From: Melastoma dodecandrum
Taxonomy: Eukaryota > Streptophyta > Magnoliopsida > Myrtales > Melastomataceae
DNA: 64,000 bases
Assembly: GCA_029817715.1 (NCBI GenBank)
Contig: JARUPY010000085.1
Location: forward strand, 868,001-932,000
Direction of reading: 5' to 3'
Shown here: piece after piece, positions 24,063 through 40,623 of the stretch
Layout: each line of letters opens with the position of its first letter
How positions within the stretch are numbered: the stretch's first letter is position 1
The notes under the pieces: model-generated
Database searches by the model: none
What the model saw: the letters and a program-made list of their open reading frames with translations, nothing else
What the model was told of the DNA's origin: nothing
Translations under genes and position numbers: made by a program

Positions 24063-24509
24063 TTTTAACTTTCCTGTCCGAGGGTCGAAAAAAGAAAATC
24101 AGCCTAAAAAATATCAATTTCCTCATTTGCTAAATTCAATCATAATAGTAGAGGCAATGTGAAAAGACAAAAAATCTCAATTTCCTCATTCACCCACTTG
24201 CACACATTTCTCAACCTTTGCAGAAGTTCAATATGAACAATATCAACAACGGACTCGTTTCTACCTACTACCTAAACCTGAACCCAAACCTACAATTCTC
24301 TGAAATTCCAACAATTTTTATCCAAACAGTTCAAGAACGGAGGACAAAAAGCAATCGGAAAAAAACAAATGCAAAACCAGAGATAGCATCAACACGAAAA
24401 AATGCGAAAAGGTTTTAAAATGCGTAAACTAACACCTTAGCGACCCAAGATCAAAGGTAGTAGACCTATTTGAGGAAAGCAAGCAAGGGACAATACAAAA
24501 GCATAATAT
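24063..24509. promoter_or_regulatory. Compressed upstream region of COX5C
   Basis: Only 447 bases lie between the COX5C start codon and the end of the duplicated kinase segment. A leader intron acceptor is likely at its downstream end. The promoter and first leader exon are not evident. Confidence 0.35.
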
Positions 24510-26553
24510 TTATGCACCCAGCTTCTGCAGCAGCTCCGGCGGCACCGCCCTCAGTTCTGCAGTCATATGGGATGGGAGCCAAACCAGTTATTACAAGTGA
24601 GCCATGCTGAGGAGAACGTAACTCATAGAGGCGGAACTCTTGTCCGATGGTTACCTTGTCACTTAAAATTGAAGAGCGGGGGGAGAGGTCTCCCGTTCGG
24701 TAGCTTGGCGTTGGGGTCGCGTAGCTCGTCGAAGAATGGGTGAGCCAACGCTTCTACCTGCGATAGTAGGCTAAAGGTTAGATAGACGAGAGGATGCGGG
24801 TTTAAAGAGAGGCCGATGATCCGCCGGTGATGGATGACTTGCCGCGGTGCTTCGGAGGTTGGGCGAGTACTGGAGGAGCCTCGAGACAAGGTCGACCGCC
24901 TCTGGGGGCATATGCTTGTGGAATATCTGATTTCATATGAAGAACATTGTCACTCCAGCAGTAATAATGCATACGGATGAGACAGAGAAGCCTACAACGG
25001 AACCAACAGATATACCTTGTGCCATGGATGAGCCTTGATTTGCGGGAACTTGTATTCAGTGTAGTTCGGGTTCATGCACTTGATCTCCTCCCTGGTTGGT
25101 GTACCCAAAACCTTAATGATTTCGACGGGAAAGAGGGGCTGATATGAATTGAAATGAGATCCATCAGGTGGGGTGACCGATTAACTATGGCCCAGTTAGT
25201 ATATAACATGATGAAGAGGGTAGTCGAAATCAATCAAACCTGTCCAATAAGCAACTCAGCAAGCATGCAGCCTGCTGACCAGATATCGATTGCTGTAGTG
25301 TACTCGGTTGCCCCGAATATAAGCTCGGGGGCACGGTAGTATCGTGAACAGATGTAAGAAATGTTTGGTTCCCCTCTCACCTGCAGAGAACTCAATAATT
25401 TGACACTAAGAAAGACGAATCGTAAGGCGTTTGATTAGAGGCGCAGACAACAAAATGTACGAACCAAGACTTTTGCACTCCCAAAGTCGCATAACTTCAG
25501 CTGCTGAGTGTGTGGGTAGACCTGCCATGGACGAACATGCGAAAGCCTGATGAGTAAAATGCACAGCCAACAATCAAATAGCGTTTGAAGCATCGGAATA
25601 CAAAAGGCAGTACCAGCAGATTTTGAGGTTTTATATCTGTGGCACACCCCAATGCAATTGTGTATGTATGCCAGCGCTCGGAAAATCTGGAAATAACGCC
25701 ATACCAAACAAAAAAAATCTTATTTGTGATGGCTCCAAAATGGTTGGTCAACACTGTTTGACGAGCAACGCTAACCTGGTAAGAGTAAAGTTTCACGTAT
25801 AGGATGGGCATCCGCTGGTTCATTTTGTTATAGTGCTTTATGACACGGTGCGCTGTTTCAGGCACGTATTCAAGCACGAGGTTGAGGTAGAGCTCTTCCT
25901 TTTCGGTTGTCGAGAAGAAACAGTGCTTGAGAGACACTACATTCGGATGGTCTAGAAGACACATGGTCTGTAGCTCCCTATTCTTGTATCTCTTGTCTTG
26001 GAGAACCTTTTTAATTGCCACCGTCTCGCCCGTTTCTAAGCACTTTGCCTGTGAGAAAAAAAACCCGCTTTAGCAAAGAATGAAAGAGGGTACTTCTGAA
26101 CAATACCAGGAAAGGACATACCTGGAATACTATCCCAAATGATCCCTGACCCACGGCGCGCTCGGCCATATAACTTATTGTCTGGGACATCATGGAAATA
26201 AGATAAGCTACTCAATTAAACTCGGAACCGCCGAGAATTGTACAAATTGAATTCATTTTACCTGTTTTGGCTGTCCATTTTTCCCGCCGATGGTGGTGAC
26301 AATAATATGTCCCGCCTCTGCACCGTTACCATCCACAACAGTCGCTTCCGCTTCCTGAAATGCGCAGATTGCGATTTAGCACCAGCCAGCCAGCCGTAGC
26401 ATACATTTCAGATCAAGAAAAGTAAATCATCTTGTTTACCTTGTCATCCCTAATCTTCATATCATTTATCTCATCCGGCAGACGATCAATGGCGACAACA
26501 TTCTCAGATTGGTCTCTTAAGCCAGACGTAGGCACCATGCCTAGGGAAGCCAT
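24510..26553 (-). pseudogene. Disabled duplicate of the shaggy/GSK3-like kinase gene
   Basis: This is a DNA-level copy, with introns retained, of the intact kinase gene at 45263-47367. It keeps the start (MASLGMVPTSGLRDQ), the Gly loop [15 protein letters not shown] and most exon borders. It is broken by a 2-base deletion at about 25638. This shifts the frame inside the catalytic HRDIKPQN motif, so the text reads [13 protein letters not shown] separate 24-base in-frame deletion at 25126/25127 removes eight residues of the [14 protein letters not shown] region. The final exon diverges after ELLQKL and stops almost at once (24510-24512). A working kinase is very unlikely. Confidence 0.88.
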
Positions 26554-26905
26554 CAGATAATAAATGGAAACCAGAACTCAATCGACTGCACAGTCTTCCT
26601 CTTCCAAGGGATAATCAACAAAGACCTACACGAAAATCGTATGACATCCCAGTTGAAACAACTCCCATAGCTAGGCGATTCACTAAGATCACCAAAATCA
26701 GAGTCGTAAATGCTCAAAAAGCAAGAGAAGGGCAGCTCGAAATAGTCACCAGGATAACCTCAAAATCCCTAGATTTCGGGAACCAAATCAGTACAAACCC
26801 CATTTCCAAAACTAAGACCCAATCAATCACGAAGATCTCTACCAAGTTTCAAACACAAGGTCTGAAGAACACCGACCATCCCGACAGAGAATCACCCGAC
26901 TCCTT
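24519..26905 (-). repeat. Segmental duplication, copy 1
   Basis: The sequence matches 45314-47726 in the same orientation, with few substitutions and small indels, across exons and introns. Similarity starts at CAGCTTCTGC and stops after CACCCGACTCCTT. Copy 1 includes part of the leader but not the promoter region of the parent. Confidence 0.9.
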
Positions 26906-27208
26906 ACAAACAAAAATCAAAAGGTTACAATAAAATTGGCAATAATATTGAACTACCATCAAACGAACATTATACAACCAGGGTTCCCGAAAGTCTGCGA
27001 AATTCCCACTTAAGTGCCAGTCGCAGTTCTAACTGCAGCATTCCACAGGTTGTCAAATGTCCTTCCATGAAATCAGGGTAGAGACCAAAAAGCCATTTAA
27101 CTCTTTCTTTTGGCAAAAACAAGTGCATCTAGCAACATCCATTTCCTGCTCATCGCAGCTGCCAAAATCATCCAAATCTAACCAAACAGTATTGCTTAGA
27201 ACATCATA
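26906..27208. other. DEAH13 3' region
   Basis: This is the spacer between the duplication end and the helicase stop codon, presumably the 3' UTR. Nothing else is seen. Confidence 0.4.
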
Positions 27209-32663
<5,455 letters not shown>

Positions 32664-33173
32664 CCTAGCAGAAAGCCATAAAAAGATTCAAACAACAAAA
32701 ATTCTCAAACACCGCGCGACAAATCGAGAAATCTTAAGACGAGAGAACATAACGGAGAGGCTAAACACCTAGTAAAGAAAGAAACGCAGACACCGCGAAC
32801 AATAGATGATCCAAACAACACGAAGAACCATCATAGAAGCAGAAGCGATTGGGGTTTCTGACCTTTCGCCCGGACGATGCTTGTTGGAGACGACGACGAC
32901 GAAAGCGACGGGGGAATGCGTTTGCCCTCCGTTCTGGAGAATGCCTCACTGATAGGCCTATGGTCCAATGGTCCTGGCCCATTTTCTCGGGCATCGTCAA
33001 TTGGGCTTAGTACAAAGGCCCATAAGCTTTTTTTGGATTTTTTTTTTCCCGGGGGGGGGGGGGGAAGCCCTTGGTAGTGGTGCGAGGACAAAATTATCCC
33101 CAGGGAAGCGTGCGGGAAGACCGAATGGATTGCAACCCGACAGGGGAATGGCAGTGGCTGCCATGTGGATGAC
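32664..33173. other. Helicase leader and spacer
   Basis: The DEAH13 5' UTR and promoter lie here. A pyrimidine tract followed by a 14-base G run (33051-33064) is the only notable feature. Confidence 0.4.
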
Positions 33174-34101
33174 TCAAAGGAACACCGGCTCGACAGGAAC
33201 TCTTAACAAATAAAAGTCTCCAGCGTCCGCTGGCCGAAAGCTTCCATCCACAGGATACCAACAGGCTACGGCCATGTTGGTGGTCTCACCAATGGTGAAC
33301 TTGACATCCTGCACGAGACAAGGGGGCCTTCACATCCAAACTAAGCTTAGTTTCAAGTGCTAAATAAAGAAACTAGTACTTACTCAAAAGCATGGCTTCA
33401 CAGACGAAGCTTGTGATCGATATTGAAAAACAAATGGACGAAAAAGGGGCACTGTTTACTTTCCAACCTGTTGAATGCGATCCGTGTGGTCCGTCCACAA
33501 AGGCCTTGAGAATTCAATGAAGCAACTCACTTTCTGACCATTTGAAGCAAAAGGACTGTCTTCCTCCACAAAGCCTGGGAACCAGTTTGATTACAGAAAT
33601 CATATCGGCTGAGAAAAATGCAACAAGAAGTGTATTGATGGAATTAGATACTTCAATTTAATGATAAAAATGATGCAGAATTTATGTGTTTCCCCTAACA
33701 ACAATCAAGAACTGCGTTTCGGTCCACAGTAACAATCGGTGGGAGTGTTGTTATTCAATAACCAACCGCCCGTTCTATCAGCATCAACTGCTCTAGAAAA
33801 AGTCATTATCTACCTGAGTGAACAGAGAGACTGCTACACGACCAAGTTCCGCTGCAATCATTCTGAGCAGTATAGTCATTTCCTGCAGTCAAAATGGGGA
33901 CTATTTAAAGAGGAATACAGCAATTGATGCCGGAAAAACACTTGTTCAGAATGCATCTACCGCGAAGTGAAAGAAACAATCCTTAACCGTCTCAGTAGAA
34001 AACAAGTCCGCTAATCCTACCATACTCACATACCCGTATAAGAGCTGAGGGCAGAAAACCATAATCAGTTCCATCGCGGAATCCACAGAGTAGTGTCACA
34101 T
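33174..34101 (-). CDS. 3' exons of an unidentified gene
   Basis: Four exons can be joined in one frame with good splice signals: 34101-34034, 33862-33814, 33574-33531 and 33308-33174 (stop TGA at 33174-33176). The joined protein contains LLCGFRDGTDYGFLPSALIR, then NDCSGTWSCSSLSVHSGFVEE, then KDVKFTIGETTNMAVACW and YPVDGSFRPADAGDFYLL. The frame holds across three introns with matching phases, which argues for real coding sequence. I do not recognise the family, and no signal peptide or membrane span is seen in this part. The 5' exons, expected between 34110 and 34860, were not resolved. Confidence 0.45.
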
Positions 34102-35731
34102 CTATATAAAGCCAAATTGCATTCCATAACAAGCAATTACCAGAACTGAAACTAAGGGGACAAGTAGGAACTTCCTGGAGAACTCTACGAAATAGAACTT
34201 CCCATGAGAACCTAATCTAATACACATAAAGAAAAGGGAAAGATGAGGACTTTAAATTATGATAGGCAGCGGTTTCCCCAATTTGGATCATGAGAGCAAC
34301 TGATGAACTTTTCTTGCCGTCTCTGCATAGGCAAGAGGGTTGTGCTTCACAATGTGACTCCTCTAGGAAGAAGAATAAAAGAGGGAAACCTTCCGGGTGC
34401 TAATCCGACGAGTTGACACTACAGGCGAAGGCCGGAATATATCTTAGGCCACAAGGAAAGAGCACTAACCCAGCTAAAAGTAAAACTAGAGAATCACCTT
34501 CCTTGCTCTGTACAAAAATAAGTTTCTTGACCAAGGTGAAGTGCCTAATTGAAGTGTACCACGGTTTTTCTCAGAAAACCAACTGGGCACTGAGAGCCGG
34601 GTTCGCATTCCCAATCCCCGGATTCCTGGTGCGAAACACAAGGACGAACTGGAGGGGCAAAACACGAACTGCGTTCGTGCATGGGCGCATTGCTGGGGAT
34701 CGAGGAAAGCTCAAATGCGCAGGATTTGGGTTCCCGGGACGACCCACACTGTTGTTGTTGGGAAAAATGGCGGCGTTGACTTGTTTTTCTTATCGTTTTC
34801 TGTGTCAGAGATCGGATCGGTGAGGGACTGGCTGGCCGGAGTTCGAATTTAAGTCTGCGCAATCATCAGTGAGTGACAGCTTCTTTACGATAGTCGATTT
34901 AACGGTAGTTTTTGATCGGATCAGCTTTCCTCGTTCGTAAACATCAAGATTCCATTTTTAAAGCAGCCGCCTGGTCAACAACTTTTGGGAGTGGACGAAC
35001 AACGACGACGCTGAAAGGCTCGTGTCATAAAAAGGGGGGGGGGGGGGGCAGCTGGGTCACGTACGAAAGATTTGCCCTCTTGTTGTTTATTTATTGCGCA
35101 GAATCAGCAACCCTATTTTGAGCCCCCAAAATTTGACCTCCCCTCTTCATTAGCTTCTCTTCCAAAGCCAATCCCACGGCATTACCCAGAACGGCTCTCC
35201 GGCTACAGTGATATACAAAAAAGGTATGCTCGTGTTTGGAGCTCTTTCCTTTTTATTGGTTATTGTATGTGGGTTTTGGATATTTGGCGATGTTGATCCT
35301 GCGTGGTCCGTCGAATATTTTTCTTTATCTGCAAATATTGATGGGATAAGGGAAGGGGGGGGGGGGGGGGTTGTATTTGGGATCTTACTCTTGACGGCAA
35401 ATGGGTGTAACTTCCGGCGATTTACGTGATAGCAAGGATTGAGTCTGGGAGATCGGTTTGACTCAAAAGTTGGGTCCTTTTCTCCTACACAAGTCGTGGG
35501 CTTGTCGGGGTCAGAGACATAGGTTGTTCTGTTCTCAATGGGATTCGTCTTCCTCGAGAAATGGTGGAGCTTTGGTTTCTGAAAAGAAAAGGAAGTTGAG
35601 GTTTAAGGGATTAGTTTGATTTTTTATGATTATACTTGGCTTAACAAAGGTTATGTTTGTCGTCAGTCAGACCATTAGTATGGGGTCTCAGCAGCCTACC
35701 TTTTTCAGTTATGATGGGTTTGTTTTTCAGG
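34102..35731. other. Intergenic region with leader of the aminotransferase gene
   Basis: Upstream parts of the unidentified minus-strand gene probably lie to about 34.8 kb. From about 35.1 kb the leader of the plus-strand aminotransferase begins, with a likely leader intron from AAG/GTATGC at 35223-35224 to the acceptor at 35729-35730. Two G homopolymers (35034-35048 and 35355-35370) fall here. Confidence 0.35.
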
Positions 35732-38664
35732 ATGCTGCACCTTCATCAAAGCTCGCTGGTATGTGGCTATCAGCCTGGTTGTTATATATGGCCTAGAGAA
35801 GCAAGAACACCAAGAATTTCTATGTTGATGGGTTCTGGAATGGAGCATCATTCCTTAAGCTATTCTCTTCAGACTTCCTCCTCCTTTCAGAACCTTGTTT
35901 GCCAAGCATCCCTTCGTGCACAGGAGACTGTAGTCAGGTTAGTGGTGGGTGATGCAATGTGTTTATTATACAGGACATGATTTGATATCACTTCATTTAT
36001 TGCATTTCTATATAAATATTCTTTCATATTTATTTATTTTCTGTCAAAACCACGTGTTGTGCTGGTTTATGACCATAATCACTGATGAAAAATGTCTGCC
36101 TGGGCTTGTTCAAGTTTTGTTTTGCAGGAAGATGGTTCAAATAACGTATAACATTGTTTGTTCTTTGTTTTCCTTTTCGTTTTCATTTGGAAATAGACAA
36201 TGAGAAATATATTGTATCTGTATTCCTTGAAGAGGTATATTTTAACCTCCTAGTGGCTTCCTTACAGCTCCTGTCGATTTTATTCTGCAGTGAACCATCA
36301 GAATTGGCTGATATAGACTGGGAAGACCTAGGATTTGGATTAATTCCAACCGATTACATGTACGTGATGAAATCTGACGGTAGCGGTAACTTTACTAAAG
36401 GAAAATTGCAGCGATTTGGGAACATTGAGATGAGCCCTTCTGCTGGTGTGCTAAACTATGGCCAGGTTCTTCTTTCTTTGTCTTTCCGTGAAGATATGCA
36501 CTATGGCCTGATTTCCCTTGTGTGATGCTTTATATGGAAGGTTCAATTGCTAAAATCTCTTATTGGGTTAAGATTCTATATATGTGAATTTTGGGATCTT
36601 TTACTCGCAGCACTGTTGCCTGGCTGCAGGGATTATTTGAAGGTCTGAAAGCATATAGGAAACATGATAATAATATCCTTTTGTTTCGTCCTGAGGAAAA
36701 TGCCGTGCGAATGAGAATGGGGGCTGAACGCATGTGCATGCCTGCCCCCAGTATCGAACAATTTGTAGAAGCCGTGAAGGATACTGTTTCAGCAAATAAA
36801 CGTTGGGTAATTTGTACAATCCATTTCATAATAAACAGAATTGTTTCGGGCCGAGGCATGAGGTTTACAATTTCTTCCTTTCAGATTCCCCCAGCTGGTA
36901 AAGGTTCCTTATACATTAGACCGCTGTTGATGGGAAGTGGGGCTGTTCTCGGTCTTGCACCTGCTCCTGAGTACACCTTTTTTATTTACGTTTCACCTGT
37001 GGGAAACTATTTTAAGGTTTCTTTTCTGTCTGCTTTGTTTCAAGTTGTATGGTCCGCATTTGTTAGCCAAATTGAAAATAAAAATAAAATTAATCTAGGG
37101 CGAAGTTAGCTTCTTCAGTTTTCCCAACAGCTTATGATTTTGAAGTATAAGAAACATTGGGACAATTTTTTGTTTTTTCCCTCTAAACATGTTAAGCTGT
37201 CTGCTAGAAAGTTTTTTTTTTGTTCTTTTCGATTGCTTTCGGGTAGTGTTCTCTGCTTATGGATTTTTGAAGGATTAATTGCAGGAAGGTGTTGCCCCCA
37301 TTCACTTAATCGTGGAACACGAGTTGCATCGAGCCACTCCTGGTGGCACAGGAGGTGTGAAGACTATTGGAAACTATGCTGCTGTAAGCTAGAGATTTCT
37401 CTGTTCTTTGCATTTGTGGCTTGCATCAACCCAGACAACTGAATACAGGACTGCATTAAGATGCATCTTCTTTGCTTTTCACAAATTGATTACTACTTTG
37501 TATATGCTATGGAGAATAGACCACTCTGATAAATAAATCCAACCTGCAACTTTTATAGCTGAAACTTCCTTTGCACTCACGAGTCGCGAGATGATAGGAA
37601 ATGCAATGTTACTGATATGAAGAGATTTTTGAGTCCCAATCAGTAGGGCTATTTCTTATGCTGGTTAAACTTGGGATTAAATAAATCATGAGATATTATT
37701 TTACTGTTTGCTCTTCTGTATGCCCCTCAGCAGATAAAGGAGACGTGCTTATTTTTTATTGTTGTCTTTCTCGTCATGTCCATCAGTCTTTACTTTTTTC
37801 TCGATGGCTGATACTCTTTAGTGAGACTGAGATATAGGTATTGAAGGCGCAAACTGCTGCAAAAGCTCGTGGCTACTCTGATGTTTTATATCTTGATTGC
37901 ATCCACAAGAAGTATCTAGAGGAGGTTTCCTCGTGCAATATATTTGTTGTGAAGGTATTCAAAACTTGTCCATGTTTCTAATATGGTTTACTTTCCAGAT
38001 GTTTAGTCTGACTATATCTTTGAAACCAATGTAATCTTTATCAAATCGAGAAGTGATATTTGTCTCTTTTCTTTGTTGTTTTGCACTTTTAGGGCAATGT
38101 AATAAGTACTCCAGCAATCAAAGGGACGATCTTACCCGGCATTACTAGAAAAAGCATTATTGAAGTTGCTCTAAATGAAGGTTACCAGGTACTCTGCCTT
38201 CTGGTCTTTAGACCACTTGGGCAGAATGTCAAGCAGCGTTACGGTTGTTTAGTGCAAAGAACTTGTTCTTATCAGGCAGCTCCTTATTTTTGCTTTCTTT
38301 GTCATTGCAGGTCGAGGAGCGTCAAGTGGCAGTGGAAGAGTTATTTGACGCCGATGAGATCTTTTGTACTGGAACCGCTGTGGTTGTTTCGCCCGTTGGA
38401 AGGGTCACTTACCGTGGTAAAAGGTACAAAATTATTCTCTTGAATATGGTGTTGCTGTGCTATGGGCTTATAAAGTAGGATGCTGTAGATATAGTAACGA
38501 CATCCTGTTATATCGTCTCATGAAATCATTTTACTTCGTCTGGCAGGGTGACGTACGTGGAGGACGGTTTTGGCATCGTGGCACAAAGGCTGTACTCGTC
38601 GCTAACAAGCCTCCAGATGGGTCTTAGCGAGGACAAGATGAATTGGACTGTTGAGCTGAGATAG
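35732..38664 (+). CDS. BCAT: Branched-chain amino acid aminotransferase, 410 aa
   Basis: This PLP enzyme interconverts Leu/Ile/Val and their 2-oxo acids with glutamate. Nine exons join in frame: 35732-35937, 36291-36465, 36630-36806, 36885-37016, 37285-37383, 37838-37954, 38093-38188, 38311-38423 and 38547-38664. About 65 N-terminal residues ([14 protein letters not shown] onward, Ser/Arg-rich) look like an organelle transit peptide. The class IV fold follows: [58 protein letters not shown], and [11 protein letters not shown] with the Schiff-base Lys. [14 protein letters not shown] binds phosphate. Length fits plastid or mitochondrial isoforms (BCAT2/3/5); the exact paralogue cannot be chosen. 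Confidence 0.93.
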
Positions 38665-38908
38665 GCTTCAGTCTGGTCCTCCTGGTGCAAATCCTTTTCC
38701 TTGCCTCGTGTACTCAGGCGTTTGTTGTATCTTATGGAGATCACTACTATGATGAAGATGTTGGAAACGTGGGGAAACTGTCAGCCACATACTTACATAT
38801 GCTCGCATGTGTGATTCATAAGGGCAGGACAATTGTTTTTCTCGAATATTATGTCGTGTTTATCATAACAGGCTAATAATCACCATTCAGGGGATGGGTC
38901 TGGCGGCC

Positions 38909-40315
38909 CTATACAGGTATTTCGCCGAGCCAGTTCCCTTGGTTGACGTAGGCGACGGTGGAATACTTGTTGAGATCCGGATAGCTTGAGCTGAGAACCC
39001 ATTCCGCCCTTCTTGATAAGTCGGCGCCTGGTCCGGTGCAGTCGGCTTCTACGTTAACCAAGTTACTCCTGCAAGAAAGAGACACAGGAAGAGAGTCAAG
39101 TTATTATCGACTAGATCTGAGCAGTGTCGAATTCACGTTAACCAAATTGATCCGGCAAAACTGTTTCATTCCTATCGAAAACTGTCTTACTCTTTGCCAG
39201 TAGCACGCCAAGCATCCCAACCTTGCGGTACGATGACGTCTGCGAAGTTAGATTCGATGAAAAGCACTCGGGAATACTCTCTGTAACCTCTTCCGAGGTA
39301 TGCTTTCAATGTATCCCCTACGACTCTGCAGTGGCTAAACACAAACCCGCTTGGATCATCGGCTGCCTGCAATCCTTGTGCTGTTATATACCCGTATGTG
39401 TATCCAGGACCGACATATGTCCCTAGGAACACGTTTATCGTGCATTCCTGGACTCCGACCAAAGACAACGATGGTAAAACATGAGAATAATGAATAGAAT
39501 GATTTCCGAACGACTCTCGTGAACGGGGAGATCCACGTCAACCTGATAGAACGATTGACCACAGCCCCAGATGAAGTCGACCATGCCCTCGATGTAACAA
39601 TTGTAGAAATAATGCAACCCAACCGCGTCGAAAATGGTGTCCTGCAACCCAATAAATCCGCACGAATAGAAGGCAGCCTTGTCTCCATGAATGTCTATCG
39701 CCACCGCCGGAACCAAGGGGCTCCCTTTGTAACCTTCCATGGTCAGATAAGCGTTCTGCTAAATGCATCGCTTGTCATTATATATCGATATTCGCGGCCA
39801 TGCCAGACGTGTAAAATGTTATGGACGGAGGTTGTTATAAAATTGACCTTGAAAGTTATGTCCTTGGCCACAAAATTATTCGCGAGTAAAGAGAAAGTAG
39901 GGGATGTGTTCGTGCTCTCATGGTCATCGTACGCGATCACCGTGGTATCCCTCGAAGAGCCCTGTAGGTACACATAGGTTTTCAACGGCGGAATGGTAAC
40001 TTTCTCCCTGCGCGAGGACCAAAAGAAGAAAGAAATTGTCATTCGGTGTATCCTTACTGAAAAGCTCCGACAGAGCAATCTCCAGGTAAGATGATAATCA
40101 TACCAGTAGTTACCGGGCGAAACCTGTATCTGTATCCACTGTCCATTGTTATCCGGGACCATGTTGATCGCGGCCTGAATCGTGGTCGCGTCTCCTGTGC
40201 CGTCCTTACTGACCTTTATAGTCCTCGCAATGGGAGCTGAACTTGTGGAGTGCCCACCAAGCGTTACAACCAACATAGCCAACAAAGGCAGCATACAAAG
40301 GGAGGGACGCGCCAT
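38909..40315 (-). CDS. Pectinesterase (pectin methylesterase without pro-region), 333 aa
   Basis: This secreted enzyme removes methyl esters from cell-wall homogalacturonan. Five exons join in frame: 40315-40104, 40007-39848, 39755-39543, 39447-39191 and 39068-38909. A signal peptide ([16 protein letters not shown]) leads directly into the catalytic right-handed helix domain, with no PMEI-type pro-region. Visible motifs are [37 protein letters not shown] with a catalytic Asp, [15 protein letters not shown] with the second Asp, and [14 protein letters not shown] with the Arg. The usual LGRPW is changed to LGRGY. The closest type is the group that includes pollen and floral PMEs. A start 21 bases upstream (40336) is also possible. 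Confidence 0.9.
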
Positions 40316-40623
40316 AGTTCCCCGCGTAGGCCTCATCGCCGTGACGCAGACTGGAACGTTTATCTACTATGGACAACACCCCTCGGCCGCCCTAAAGAAC
40401 CGGACGTTGATACTGTTATTTATCAAGAATGGGAATAGAAGCTGGCCGTTTGCATGAATGAAACAAAATATCCGCGCAGTCAGTCGTACTTACTATAAGT
40501 AATATAAGGTAATTTTATGTTTTCCCGATTCGGACATGGAGAAAATAATATCTGGTATTTATCAATTTGTTTTAGGAAAAAGTAAATAATTTTTACTTTT
40601 TAAATATATTTTCGTTCTTTCAC
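40316..40623. other. Pectinesterase promoter region
   Basis: This is an AT-rich spacer between the pectinesterase start and the 3' end of the MYB remnant. No gene is seen. Confidence 0.4.

Noticed and set aside
24510..26553. Annotating copy 1 of the shaggy kinase as a second functional gene
   Set aside because: The frameshift inside HRDIKPQN and the eight-residue loss in the [12 protein letters not shown] region are not explained by any visible splice alternative.
34413..34862. Overlapping open frames of 136 and 105 codons on opposite strands
   Set aside because: Both have random-looking composition and no conserved motif. They may overlap the unresolved 5' end of the minus-strand gene at 33.2-34.1 kb but cannot be supported as proteins.
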